DNA of 64,000 nt, taken from contig NZ_RXNQ01000031.1 in the NCBI RefSeq assembly GCF_004138205.1, positions 248,001 to 312,000 on the forward strand, written 5' to 3'. Made by a program: the position numbers and the translations under genes. Numbering within the stretch: the first letter of the stretch is position 1; each line of letters starts with the position of its first letter. Origin of the DNA: Pedobacter sp. SYP-B3415. Its GTDB lineage: Bacteria; Bacteroidota; Bacteroidia; Sphingobacteriales; Sphingobacteriaceae. The notes beneath the pieces were generated by a model, which saw only the letters and a program-made list of their open reading frames with translations, did no database searches and was not told the origin of the DNA. This document shows positions 16,960-25,078 of this stretch, piece after piece.

Positions 16960-17806
16960 AATTTAATTTTACAGAAGCAGCCGGGCGGCGGCGAATAAGG
17001 GCATGGCACATAATCAGCATCTTGTGGGCATTAGCCAGGCGGACGCGTGATGTTAATACATGTTGTGGCGACAGGCGTTTGATCTTTTCAAACAACACCT
17101 TGTAATACAAATAGGCCAGGTATACACCCATTCTGGCACTGCGTGGCAATTGTTCAATCCCGACGAGCGCAGCATCAAAGTCTGAGGCAATATCTTCCTC
17201 GATCTGTGCTTTCTCGATCGCGGAAAAACCTTCGAGGTTCACTCCGGGGAAATAAGTGCGCCCCAGCGTATGAAAGTCGGCACCGGCGTCCCGAAGAAAA
17301 TTTACCTTCTGGAATGCAGCGCCCAATCGCATAGCGGGTAGTTTGAGCCTTTCGTAGACCGCATCGTCTCCCCCGGTAAACACACGCAGGCACATGAGTC
17401 CTACGACTTCGGCAGAACCCAGAATATACCTGTCATATAGTTCTTTCGTATAAGCTCTTCCATCCAGGTCCATCTCCATGCTTTCGAGAAATGTCTCAAT
17501 AAGTTCAACCGGGATGTTATAGCGGTTCACGACCTGCTGAAAACTATTTAAGATGGGGTTCAGCGAAATGCCATCGTCTATCGCACGGTATGTTTGCAGA
17601 CGGAAATCGGCAAGAAGATGCGCCTGGTCATAACCATGAAAGGAATCCACGATCTCGTCAGCAAGACGCACAAAACCATAAATACCGTAAATGGGCTGCC
17701 GGATTCCTGCAGACAAAAGCCTGATGCCGAGCGAAAAGGAAGTACTGTATGCTTTGGTCGTTAACGTGCTGCAGCCTGAACTGACCCGGTCAAATAATGC
17801 TTTCAT
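16940..17806 (-). CDS. crtB: Phytoene synthase (squalene/phytoene synthase family)
   Basis: A 288-residue enzyme that joins two geranylgeranyl diphosphates to phytoene, the first committed carotenoid step. The first Asp-rich motif is DEIVD (50-54) and the second is DAGAD (173-177) within KVNFLRDAGADFHTLGRTYFP; the region YDRYILGSAEVVGLM matches the family's central signature. It is upstream of idi with a 20-base overlap and is divergent from a CarH-like regulator, supporting a carotenoid rather than squalene role. The desaturase crtI and cyclase are not in this window. The inverted GTTAAAC pair upstream may be the operator. Confidence 0.88.
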   Translation of the reverse strand: MKALFDRVSSGCSTLTTKAYSTSFSLGIRLLSAGIRQPIYGIYGFVRLADEIVDSFHGYDQAHLLADFRLQTYRAIDDGISLNPILNSFQQVVNRYNIPVELIETFLESMEMDLDGRAYTKELYDRYILGSAEVVGLMCLRVFTGGDDAVYERLKLPAMRLGAAFQKVNFLRDAGADFHTLGRTYFPGVNLEGFSAIEKAQIEEDIASDFDAALVGIEQLPRSARMGVYLAYLYYKVLFEKIKRLSPQHVLTSRVRLANAHKMLIMCHALIRRRPAASVKLNYAANNK

Positions 17807-17829
17807 CTGAGATATACCACCACAATATA

Positions 17830-17868
17830 GTTAAACCAGAAACATGAAAGCGAACATTTTGTTTAACA
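17830..17868. promoter_or_regulatory. Inverted GTTAAAC/GTTTAAC pair between crtB and the MerR gene
   Basis: GTTAAAC (17830-17836) and its reverse complement GTTTAAC (17861-17867) face each other 31 bases apart, about three helical turns, in the 124-base divergent intergenic region. The right copy is part of TTTTGTTTAACA (17857-17868). This is the natural place for the adjacent regulator to bind. Assigning it as the operator is inference. Confidence 0.45.
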
Positions 17869-17930
17869 TTTTTCAAAAACCTTAAGCAAAATAGCTCTGA
17901 GATTGTTATGCATATTCGATTGAAAAGGAA

Positions 17931-18815
17931 ATGACCTCTGACCATTACACTATTAAGGACCTTGAGCGACTGAGCGGTGTGCGGGCGCACACCATTCGTA
18001 CCTGGGAACAGCGGTATGGAATTTTCACTCCCGGCCGCACCGCCACAAATCTGAGACGATATTCGAGTGCGGATTTGAAAAATCTGATCAATATAAGTTT
18101 ATTAAACCGCTCAGGATACAAAATTTCGAGACTATCGTCAATGACGACCGCTGAACGGGAGCAACTGAGTGCCGAGCTGCTCTCTGTTAGTGATCAGCTT
18201 GGAGGCCACGACCGGGAATTGCTATTTGCCATGCTGGAGATGGATGAAATGCGTTTTCACAGCACCTTTGATGCTTTATGCTTGCAATCCGGATTTGAGC
18301 AGGTCATCATATCTGTTATCTTTCCGTTTTTTGAAAAGATCGGTCAGCTTTGGCAATCAGGCACGGTTGATCCCGCTCAGGAGCATTTTTTTTCAAATCT
18401 GATCAGGTCAAAACTGATATCTGAAACAGCAAAGCTTCAGGGATGTGAAACCCGGCGAGAAAAGATTCTCCTGTTTCTGCCGGGCGAGGAATCTCATGAA
18501 TTAGGACTACTGTTCTATAACTATGTTTTCAAGCTACACGGATACCATACCTATTATCTCGGTGCAGCCGTACCGCAGGCATCGGTAGATCGGGCCGTCG
18601 GGCTTTGCAAGCCGGACGTGATAGTAACCGGCCTGAGCACTGCACTTGCCATACCTGACTTACGCGCATTTGTGGCAGATCTTTGCGAGAGCGCGCCGGA
18701 TGCCAAGATTTTCTTTACCGGACCGCTTCTCACCTCTGCCCTGCAAGATGCCCCGCCCAATGCATTTCAAACGAAAGACCTGATCGGCTTTTTGAAGATA
18801 AATCCCGTAAATTAA
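17931..18815 (+). CDS. MerR-family regulator with B12-binding domain (CarH/LitR type)
   Basis: A 294-residue transcription factor. Residues 5-75 are a MerR helix-turn-helix (YTIKDLERLSGVRAHTIRTWEQRYG). About 85-165 is the helical bundle of cobalamin photoreceptors, with the diagnostic W-x9-E-H motif: Trp141, Glu151, His152. About 178-290 is a Rossmann-like B12 domain with E-x-H-x-x-G: Glu187, His189, Gly192, His189 being the expected lower axial ligand. These are the marks of CarH, where adenosylcobalamin holds a DNA-bound tetramer in the dark and light releases it. The residue after Trp141 is Gln, not the His that forms the bis-His light state in Thermus CarH. Divergent from crtB-idi, it probably represses them. 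Confidence 0.85.
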   Translation: MTSDHYTIKDLERLSGVRAHTIRTWEQRYGIFTPGRTATNLRRYSSADLKNLINISLLNRSGYKISRLSSMTTAEREQLSAELLSVSDQLGGHDRELLFAMLEMDEMRFHSTFDALCLQSGFEQVIISVIFPFFEKIGQLWQSGTVDPAQEHFFSNLIRSKLISETAKLQGCETRREKILLFLPGEESHELGLLFYNYVFKLHGYHTYYLGAAVPQASVDRAVGLCKPDVIVTGLSTALAIPDLRAFVADLCESAPDAKIFFTGPLLTSALQDAPPNAFQTKDLIGFLKINPVN

Positions 18816-18917
18816 CCATTAGGGTTAGCCGGTTTGAAATTAAAAATGGCTTTTTTTTCCAGCCACCGCAAACAATACTGAAACTGCGTTGTTATTCAGG
18901 TAACCGAAAAAGATAAG

Positions 18918-19157
18918 ATGATGCATGCAACCAACACCCCCGCAGGCTTTGTAGTAGAAGCTAAAATTGACCACCTTCCCGAAGAATTGATTGTCTCTGT
19001 AGACCGATCGGCAAGTGAAACAGCTTACAGTTGTTTTCTCGACGACCGTAAACTCGCCGTTTTATACAAAGATCCGTATGGCATCTGGATTCAGCGATGG
19101 GGTCGCCTCGACGCCTACAGCCTCTCCTCCTTATCAGCTGCGCTGGAAGCACACTAG
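18918..19157 (+). CDS. Small hypothetical protein, beta-rich with C-terminal Trp
   Basis: A 79-residue soluble protein with no recognised family. The visible pattern is FVVEAKIDHLPEELIVSV, a gap, then LDDRKLAVLYKDPYGIWIQRW and a short helix. It resembles two other small proteins in this window (20603-20839 and 36911-37198) in the order of strands, the hydrophobic residue pattern before an acidic or polar turn, and a tryptophan. No signal peptide. It stands between the MerR gene and a convergent receiver gene. Confidence 0.6.
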   Translation: MMHATNTPAGFVVEAKIDHLPEELIVSVDRSASETAYSCFLDDRKLAVLYKDPYGIWIQRWGRLDAYSLSSLSAALEAH

Positions 19158-19257
19158 TTGAGGCACAGACTGTCCGCAGCGTTTCCAACCAATTCCACTG
19201 GCGGAAGTACATAATGGTATTTCCGCAAAACTTGTTGATTGTCATTAAACATAAGTT

Positions 19258-19626
19258 TCAGGCACTCACATACCGTTGTACCGTTTTGACCAGGTGTTCG
19301 ACGGTGTAAGGTTTGGCTATGAAATCTTCAGCATTACAACCATATCTGTCAAGACTGCCACGATCATATGCGGCGGACATCATAATGACAGGGATATGCC
19401 TGAACTGAGGACTGTCTTTTAAGAACTTACATAAAAATCGTCCGTCTGTATCCTGTAAGGCGATATCTATCAAGATAACATCCGGCGCAGCCGCGAGTTT
19501 GACAGGCAGATCCAACCCCCTCTCCAGCACATCAACCCGGTAGCCAACCAATCCGAAAAGCAGGGAAAGTGAGTCCAGAATTGATTTATCATCATCTACG
19601 ATCAAAATTCTTTTATCTGATTCCAT
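19258..19626 (-). CDS. Single-domain response regulator
   Basis: A 122-residue receiver with no output domain. It has the acidic triplet (ILIVDDDKS), the phosphoacceptor in VILIDIALQDTDGRFLC, a conserved Ser (IMMSAAYD) and Lys (FIAKPYT). No kinase is adjacent. The upstream region (19650-19675) holds a loose inverted repeat TTGTTT...AAACAA that may be regulatory. One of three orphan receivers in the window, all with a related L-C core (FLCKFLK, ELCFWVK, ELCSQIK). Confidence 0.85.
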   Translation of the reverse strand: MESDKRILIVDDDKSILDSLSLLFGLVGYRVDVLERGLDLPVKLAAAPDVILIDIALQDTDGRFLCKFLKDSPQFRHIPVIMMSAAYDRGSLDRYGCNAEDFIAKPYTVEHLVKTVQRYVSA

Positions 19627-19821
19627 GTTTTATTAAGCGATCCGATTAGAAAATTGTTTGGTTTTTCGTAAACAAGATTTGGGTACATCCGCCCGGCCTT
19701 TATTGCAAACAAGCATTACCAAGCATTACGAGATGCCCGGGTTGTAAATAGTTAACATCAGGCGCACAAAAGGAGAAAATAACGTGCAAATTCCGACGTT
19801 TAATTTCTACACACTACCGAA

Positions 19822-20256
19822 ATGCATACAAACCAAATCCCTGAGCAGCCCTGCTTTTATTGCGGCGCTGAAAACTATCATAACATCCATACGCCGTTTT
19901 GCTCGGCTGATTGCCGGAATATCTATCTCCATGGATCTGTTGAGGAGAAACCACAAAAATCGGGCAGCCTGTCGGCCATTTTGAGCAGGATCAGGCTTAA
20001 TTACGCCATTCTGAAGCAGGCGCTTGAAAGGCGGATGATATTGCGGCGTCCCCTTGAGGTTGCAGAAGCCGATCTTAAAGATCAGGGCTTCGCGCCCGAT
20101 TACTTTACCGGAATCCGGGTTGATTCAGAGGGCCTTGTTACGTATTACTGTTACGAACTCGGCTGGACAAGAAACAAGAACGGAAGCTTGTTGCTTGCCG
20201 ACAGTGCAGCTGACGTACCCACCGCAATTCCTGATATCATTTCTTACCGCTTTTAA
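19822..20256 (+). CDS. Hypothetical protein with N-terminal zinc finger
   Basis: A 144-residue protein. Residues 10-35 contain PCFYCGAEN (Cys-x-x-Cys) and FCSADCRNIY (Cys-x3-Cys), a treble-clef-like zinc finger seen in many small bacterial proteins. The rest is helical and then beta, with YFTGIRVDSEGLVTYYCYELGW. No known family. It stands alone, 58 bases before the SemiSWEET gene, so the two could share a transcript. The start is the ATG at 19822; a longer upstream frame has no support. Confidence 0.6.
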   Translation: MHTNQIPEQPCFYCGAENYHNIHTPFCSADCRNIYLHGSVEEKPQKSGSLSAILSRIRLNYAILKQALERRMILRRPLEVAEADLKDQGFAPDYFTGIRVDSEGLVTYYCYELGWTRNKNGSLLLADSAADVPTAIPDIISYRF

Positions 20257-20314
20257 ATTAATAGCATAGATGGCTTAAACAATGCGGCCCGGCTTACGTT
20301 GCATGCGATAAGTC

Positions 20315-20575
20315 ATGGAAGAACACGCACTCTATATCGGTATCGCCGCAGGCATCTGTACGGGAATATCTGCACTACCCCAGCTCATTAAATTGATCCG
20401 GATAAGGAAATCAGAAGATATTTCTTTCTGGATGCTGTCAATCCTGGTTACCGGTCTGGCCGGCTGGGTGTTATATGGAGTACTCAGAAATGATTACCCC
20501 CTGATCGTTACAAATGGTTTCGGTTTTATTGTCAATGCGCTGATCATCGTTTTTGCGGTACGATACCGCAATTAA
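20315..20575 (+). CDS. SemiSWEET sugar transporter
   Basis: An 86-residue membrane protein with three helices, the half-size bacterial homologue of SWEET transporters; two copies form the pore. The PQ-loop motif LPQLIKLIRIRKSEDIS lies in helix 1, followed by SFWMLSILVTGLAGWVLYG and VTNGFGFIVNALIIV. It would move sugars by facilitated diffusion; the substrate is unknown. The trehalose and maltodextrin genes nearby make a sugar role plausible but do not prove it. Confidence 0.85.
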   Translation: MEEHALYIGIAAGICTGISALPQLIKLIRIRKSEDISFWMLSILVTGLAGWVLYGVLRNDYPLIVTNGFGFIVNALIIVFAVRYRN

Positions 20576-20602
20576 GATGTTCTTAAAAAGCAGCGGCTAA
20601 GT

Positions 20603-20839
20603 TTAGTCACCGGTATGATGTACCAGGTGTTGTTCAACCTGTTTTACAACAAGGGCACAATCTTCTACGGGTTCCTTACCTTCCTTGAGGTATTTCCAGC
20701 CATCAGTGTCGCGATGCAGTTTTGCTACCAGTTTGTCCTGAACACGCAGCTCAAAACTATCCTGCCCCGTGGGCACCACATCGGCTTCGACTGTGGAGCT
20801 GGCTGTTACGGCCAGTTGTATTTTGAAAGGCTCAATCAT
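20603..20839 (-). CDS. Small hypothetical protein
   Basis: A 78-residue protein, convergent with SemiSWEET. FKIQLAVTA, then DSFELRVQDKLVAKLHRDTDGWKYL and a short amphipathic helix ending HLVHHTGD. It shares the strand order and the Trp with the proteins at 18918-19157 and 36911-37198: an F-x-I opening, a beta strand ending in V-P, an aromatic-x-V strand, an L/A-rich strand, then Trp. No known family or signal peptide. Confidence 0.6.
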   Translation of the reverse strand: MIEPFKIQLAVTASSTVEADVVPTGQDSFELRVQDKLVAKLHRDTDGWKYLKEGKEPVEDCALVVKQVEQHLVHHTGD

Positions 20840-21035
20840 AAATCAATGTAATGGTTCGAATTTATACAAGCAGATTTTCAAGAGAAATGTTTTGATCATG
20901 TGTTTCCTGAGGAAAAATTCTCTGCTAAACATGGCCAACAAGTCAGCAAACCGATTGTTTGCATTATATTCGTCCGGGCTCGAAAAACCCGCACCCCTAT
21001 TATCTGCACGTTACCTGCGTGCTAACCTTTGAGAA

Positions 21036-22346
21036 ATGATATTGGTTAAAAAAACTCATCCATTTGGACGGCTTTGGCTCCGTTATAAAGATTTTGTTTC
21101 AGCCGCGCTGGCTTCGTCGCCTTCAGCCAAAAGCCCGAAACTTGCCGACTGGCAGAACGGCCTTTTTTCCACCATTGTTCTTTACGCCATTCCGATCAGT
21201 CTGCTGGCGCTTATTCCGAGCGTGATCCTTGAATACCTTATGCATCATATAGACGTGGTCATATTTGATGTAGCGGCCATATTTCTTTTTGTAAGTCTCG
21301 TCGTTGCCAGACGGATATCGCTCACGGCAAGGAAAACGCTGACGGCAGTCATGGTCGGTATTTTTTCGCTGATACAAATCATGGCCTTCGGAAATGTAAC
21401 GGTTGGTTTTGCCTACCTGTTCGGTCTGAATATTTTTATCGGCTTCCAGTTTCCGGTCAGATACGCAAAGATTGCCATAGGTGCCGGATTTTTTGCAGGA
21501 CTGTTGCTTGCTGCGAACAGTTATTTTGATGTGCTGAACCTGCCGCGACTGCAATCGGTACCTTATGAGGAGCTGATCATTGCTTCGTTTAATCTATTGT
21601 TTCTAAATCTTGTTGTAGTTGTGCTGATTCACAGAACACACGTTGGTTTTGAGCAAACCATGTGGCAGCGATCAAATTTGTATCAGGAATTACAAAAAGA
21701 GCTGTCAGGCAGTGAACGTCTGAACGAAAAGCTTGCAGAATCTGAAGAACATTACAAGACGCTGTTTTTCTCTAGTCCTTTGCCAAAAATGATCGTAGAA
21801 AAACACTCAAACAAGCTGCTCCAGGTTAACAGTGCTGCCGTAAAAAGTTATGGTTATTCAGAAACAGAGCTTCTTTCAATGAACCTGCAGGAGTTGACTG
21901 CACAAGGTCATGAGCCTGACCGGCTTGATGCAGCTTCTGCCCTTCCGGCAGCTCTGATGAAGGGGGCGTCCAGATTCAGAAAAAAAGATGGGAGCGTTAT
22001 TTATGTAGAATTAAGCAGCCGGGAAATCTTTTTCAACGGGAGGCCTGCTGTTCTTGTTATCTCCGCAGACATGACCGAACGGGTCACCCATTTGGCTGCC
22101 ATCAATCACCAGAACGAACACCTCCGTGAGATCGCCTTTATGCAGGCACATGTGATCCGGTCGCCGCTTACAAAAATCATGTCGCTTACTGAACTCATGG
22201 CAGCTGAACAATCCCTGCCCGATAACGAAGAGCTCCTGCAGCATTTGCATAAGTCGGCCCTGGAACTGGACCAGGTAGTCAGGCAGATCATTGCCAGAAG
22301 TGAAAAGGTACTGGCCGGAACAACGAGCGACCGAACCCGCTCATAG
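21036..22346 (+). CDS. Membrane PAS sensor with HisKA but no ATPase domain
   Basis: A 436-residue protein. After a cytoplasmic N-terminus come about six membrane helices (residues 45-200: VLYAIPISLLALIPSVILEY onward). A PAS domain follows (about 235-350: YKTLFFSSPLPKMIVEKH to VISADMTERV). A HisKA-type helix pair (about 360-425) has its H-box, QAHVIRSPLTKIMSL. The frame then stops (STOP at 22344). No N-, G1- or F-box of a kinase ATPase exists here or in the next 220 bases in any frame, so it cannot autophosphorylate by itself. It may be phosphorylated in trans by another kinase, or signal by dimerisation. Confidence 0.8.
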   Translation: MILVKKTHPFGRLWLRYKDFVSAALASSPSAKSPKLADWQNGLFSTIVLYAIPISLLALIPSVILEYLMHHIDVVIFDVAAIFLFVSLVVARRISLTARKTLTAVMVGIFSLIQIMAFGNVTVGFAYLFGLNIFIGFQFPVRYAKIAIGAGFFAGLLLAANSYFDVLNLPRLQSVPYEELIIASFNLLFLNLVVVVLIHRTHVGFEQTMWQRSNLYQELQKELSGSERLNEKLAESEEHYKTLFFSSPLPKMIVEKHSNKLLQVNSAAVKSYGYSETELLSMNLQELTAQGHEPDRLDAASALPAALMKGASRFRKKDGSVIYVELSSREIFFNGRPAVLVISADMTERVTHLAAINHQNEHLREIAFMQAHVIRSPLTKIMSLTELMAAEQSLPDNEELLQHLHKSALELDQVVRQIIARSEKVLAGTTSDRTRS

Positions 22347-22568
22347 GCATTGACCGGCATTTTCGCTACAGCGGCAAGCCAGCTAACCGGTACTCGAGGC
22401 GCGACCGATATTAAACGATCGATGGAATTGAAAATTTATTGATCGCCCAACACAAGTTCAAAATAACGCAAACGTTTGAGCGCATCTAAAAGCGAGAAAA
22501 AATTATGTTATAACACTGATTGTCAGAATGATAGTTGAATGTAGCCGAATATTTTCATATTTTCGACA

Positions 22569-22841
22569 ATGGTGTCGACTGATTTGGGACAGTATTTACA
22601 GGATAGGTTGGGGGCATACTTTCCTGTACTCATCATTACAAATGATGAGCAGCATAACCGCATGATTTTTACAATCTCGGTTAGAGAACTGAACACATGG
22701 CATTACATCAGGGTTCCATCCGCAGACCTGCAAGCAGCACTGCGTGCGAAAAGACTTGACCGCGAGATAGATTACATCATATTTCTGATGCTAAAGAAGA
22801 TACAGCAGACTTATGAGCAATATGAAGAGGGAAACCACTAA
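22569..22841 (+). CDS. Hypothetical protein
   Basis: A 90-residue soluble protein of no recognised family: LGQYLQDRLGAYFPVLIITN, then a beta segment with WHYIRVPSADLQAALRAK and a C-terminal helix IIFLMLKKIQQTYEQYEEG. No signal peptide. The start at 22569 is the only ATG near the 5' end. It ends 22 bases before the convergent VOC gene. Codon use and hydrophobic patterning fit a real protein. Confidence 0.55.
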   Translation: MVSTDLGQYLQDRLGAYFPVLIITNDEQHNRMIFTISVRELNTWHYIRVPSADLQAALRAKRLDREIDYIIFLMLKKIQQTYEQYEEGNH

Positions 22842-22863
22842 AGATTACCCACTTTCTGAAAAA

Positions 22864-23256
22864 CTATTGTGCAAGTGGCTGATATAATTGGATCCAGTTT
22901 CCGCAGGTGTCGTCTAATACAACCTCGATGACAAAACCGTTATTGTTCGGTTCAGATTTAAACTTCACGCCGAGGGCGTTAAGCCGTTCATATTCTGCAA
23001 ACACATCATCGGCCATCAGGGCCATTGCAGGAATGCCTTTTGCGTAGATGCCGCGCTGATAAGTTGATGCCTCTTCACTGCTGTTTGGTTCGAGCAGCAG
23101 CTCCGGGCCATCGGGCTCCTCTCCAGACACCAGGGTGATGAACTTAAACTCACCCATTTCCATATTCATCTTTACGTTGAACCCGAGCTTTTCTGTATAA
23201 AACTGGGCGGCCTTATCCTGGTTATCTACAAAAAGGCTTGTTAATCTTATTTTCAT
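22864..23256 (-). CDS. VOC (glyoxalase/bleomycin-resistance fold) protein
   Basis: A 130-residue protein of the vicinal oxygen chelate superfamily: two beta-alpha-beta-beta-beta modules. The first is LTSLFVDNQDKAAQFYTEKLGF, the second ends EVVLDDTCGNWIQLYQP. Metal-ligand positions near Glu (ELLLEPN) and Glu/Asp in the second module are partly kept. The substrate cannot be deduced; members include glyoxalases, dioxygenases and antibiotic-binding proteins. It stands alone. Confidence 0.85.
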   Translation of the reverse strand: MKIRLTSLFVDNQDKAAQFYTEKLGFNVKMNMEMGEFKFITLVSGEEPDGPELLLEPNSSEEASTYQRGIYAKGIPAMALMADDVFAEYERLNALGVKFKSEPNNNGFVIEVVLDDTCGNWIQLYQPLAQ

Positions 23257-23966
23257 TGCGTTTGTAATATTTTTATGGTTGAAGCATCCGGCAGCGGTGT
23301 AAATTTAGGATACCCGTTTGAATAATCACGGCTTTTCCGGACCGAATTGAAATGCAGCAGACAACAATTTTGTGACAGGGAGAAAAAGATGAATGGGAAA
23401 CGAGGTTTGTAAGCCCAGGTCCTGTCATCATTGATGGGTCGTGCTTCTCTTCATCATCCAGACAGAGCTGAGCAGCGGAAAAATCTATAAGATTCCGAGT
23501 CAGATTCTTCGCTACGCTCTAAATGACCCGTGGGGGAATGACAACCTGGAATAACGCCAATGGTTTTGGGGAGATCTTAATAGTAGTTAGATATTCGTAG
23601 ATCGTATTAAGACATGGCGCATTTTTCCGAGATGCGAGATGGGAAATTTGAGTCTGGAGACAGGGCGCATAGCCCCTAGGCCGGTTAGCGGTATCGGGGG
23701 GTGTGCGTTGGTCTTTCATCATTTTTCCTTGGTTCTTTGGGTCTCATCTTGGCCAAGTGAGGGGCTCTGCGCCGCGGTCTTTCATCCTTTTTCCTTGTTC
23801 TTGAAGTCTCATCGAGGGGTCCTGCGCCCAGACTTAGAACCTAAAACTTACAACTTAACACTTCACTATTTTCTCCCTGATCCAAGAGGTGTTCCCAAAA
23901 ATTGCGTTCGATTCGCCATACACATAAAATGTCTTATCTTGTCAGCGACCATTTTAGATTCAGCAC
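23257..23966. other. 710-base non-coding stretch with degenerate repeats
   Basis: No credible gene. It contains the segment CAGATTCTTCGCTACGCTCT (23501-23520), reminiscent of the GATTCTTCGCTxCGCTC dispersed repeat found between genes in many bacteria, and a tandem imperfect repeat at 23710-23829. A possible frame 23639-24073 overlaps the next gene and is judged spurious. Base composition is more uneven than in neighbouring genes. Confidence 0.6.
23710..23829 (+). repeat. Two-copy imperfect tandem repeat
   Basis: Copy 1 (about 23710-23773) and copy 2 (about 23777-23829) share GGTCTTTCATC, then TTTTTCCTTG, GTCTCATC, GAGGGG and CTGCGCC in the same order, with an 11-base difference in length. 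The units are therefore related by duplication. No protein sense is apparent. Confidence 0.7.
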
Positions 23967-24983
23967 ATGACCCGGCCCATGGTATCAGACTTTCCCCGCA
24001 TTATTTTTGGAACAAGCAGCCTCGGCAATTTGTACCGGGAAGTTCCGGAGCAGGAAAAAAAAGGTATTGTTGAGGCCTGCCTCCGCTCCGGAAACCAGGT
24101 TCTTTTTGATACTGCAGGTAAATACGGAGCCGGACTCTCGCTGCAGTCGCTCGGCAGGTACCTCCATGAATTGGGCGCAGATCCGCGCCAGGTGCTGATC
24201 AGCAATAAGCTGGGCTGGCTGAGCGTGCCATTAAAAACGCCTGAACCAACCTTTGAAAAAGGCGTATGGTTCGGTCTTCATGCTGATGCTGAACAGCACA
24301 TCAGTTATGACGGCATAATGGCCTGCTATCAACAGGGCAATGACTTCCTGGGAATTTACAAACCGCAGCTCCTGTCTGTTCATGATCCCGACGAGTATCT
24401 CACCTCCGCCTCGGGCGCAGCGGAGCGTGAACAACGGTACAGGAACATTCTCGAGGCGTATCGTGCGCTCCACGAGCTGAAACAACGCGGTGAAATCACT
24501 TCTGTGGGCATCGGGGCCAAAGACTGGCGAACCATCAGGGAACTTTCTGAAGATGTAGCGCTCGACTGGGTGATGCTGGCCAATTCACTTACCGTTTATC
24601 AGCATCCGGCCGACCTGCTTGCTTTTATCAGCGAGATGAACAAAAAAGGCATACAGATCATCAATTCTGCAGTATTTCATGGCGGCTTCCTAACTGGCAG
24701 CGACTATTTCAACTACAACCAAGTAAGCAGGGAAACGCATCCTGCACTTTATACCTGGCGGGACCATTTTTACGGGCTCTGTGACCGGTTCGGCATCGAT
24801 CCGGCTGCGGCGGCAGTGCAGTTTGCGTTTACTGTGCCGGGTATCACCTCAGTCGCTTTGAACAGCAGTTCGGCCAGCCGCACGGCAGAAAATGCCCTTA
24901 TCGGCACAGCCCCCATACCTGAAGATTTCTGGTCTGAGCTGAAGACAGAGGGACTCATAGACGCGAATTACCCCTATCTCTAA
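23967..24983 (+). CDS. Aldo/keto reductase, aldose (L-fucose-type) dehydrogenase family
   Basis: A 338-residue NAD(P)-dependent oxidoreductase of the AKR superfamily, closest in pattern to the D-threo-aldose / L-fucose 1-dehydrogenases. The catalytic tetrad is Asp48 and Tyr53 (LFDTAGKYGAG), Lys81 (ISNKLGW) and His139 (LSVHDPDEY). The NADP pocket segment is near GITSVALNSSSASR. It probably oxidises a free aldose to its lactone. Located alone after a non-coding stretch. Substrate unproven. Confidence 0.85.
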   Translation: MTRPMVSDFPRIIFGTSSLGNLYREVPEQEKKGIVEACLRSGNQVLFDTAGKYGAGLSLQSLGRYLHELGADPRQVLISNKLGWLSVPLKTPEPTFEKGVWFGLHADAEQHISYDGIMACYQQGNDFLGIYKPQLLSVHDPDEYLTSASGAAEREQRYRNILEAYRALHELKQRGEITSVGIGAKDWRTIRELSEDVALDWVMLANSLTVYQHPADLLAFISEMNKKGIQIINSAVFHGGFLTGSDYFNYNQVSRETHPALYTWRDHFYGLCDRFGIDPAAAAVQFAFTVPGITSVALNSSSASRTAENALIGTAPIPEDFWSELKTEGLIDANYPYL

Positions 24984-25078
24984 TACAACGCTGTTGTGTA
25001 AATTACGTAATCCGGTCATTTCTAAAAACCCTCGTCTGCTTATCCCGTTATCTTTTTATGTAGTTGAAACACTCTACC

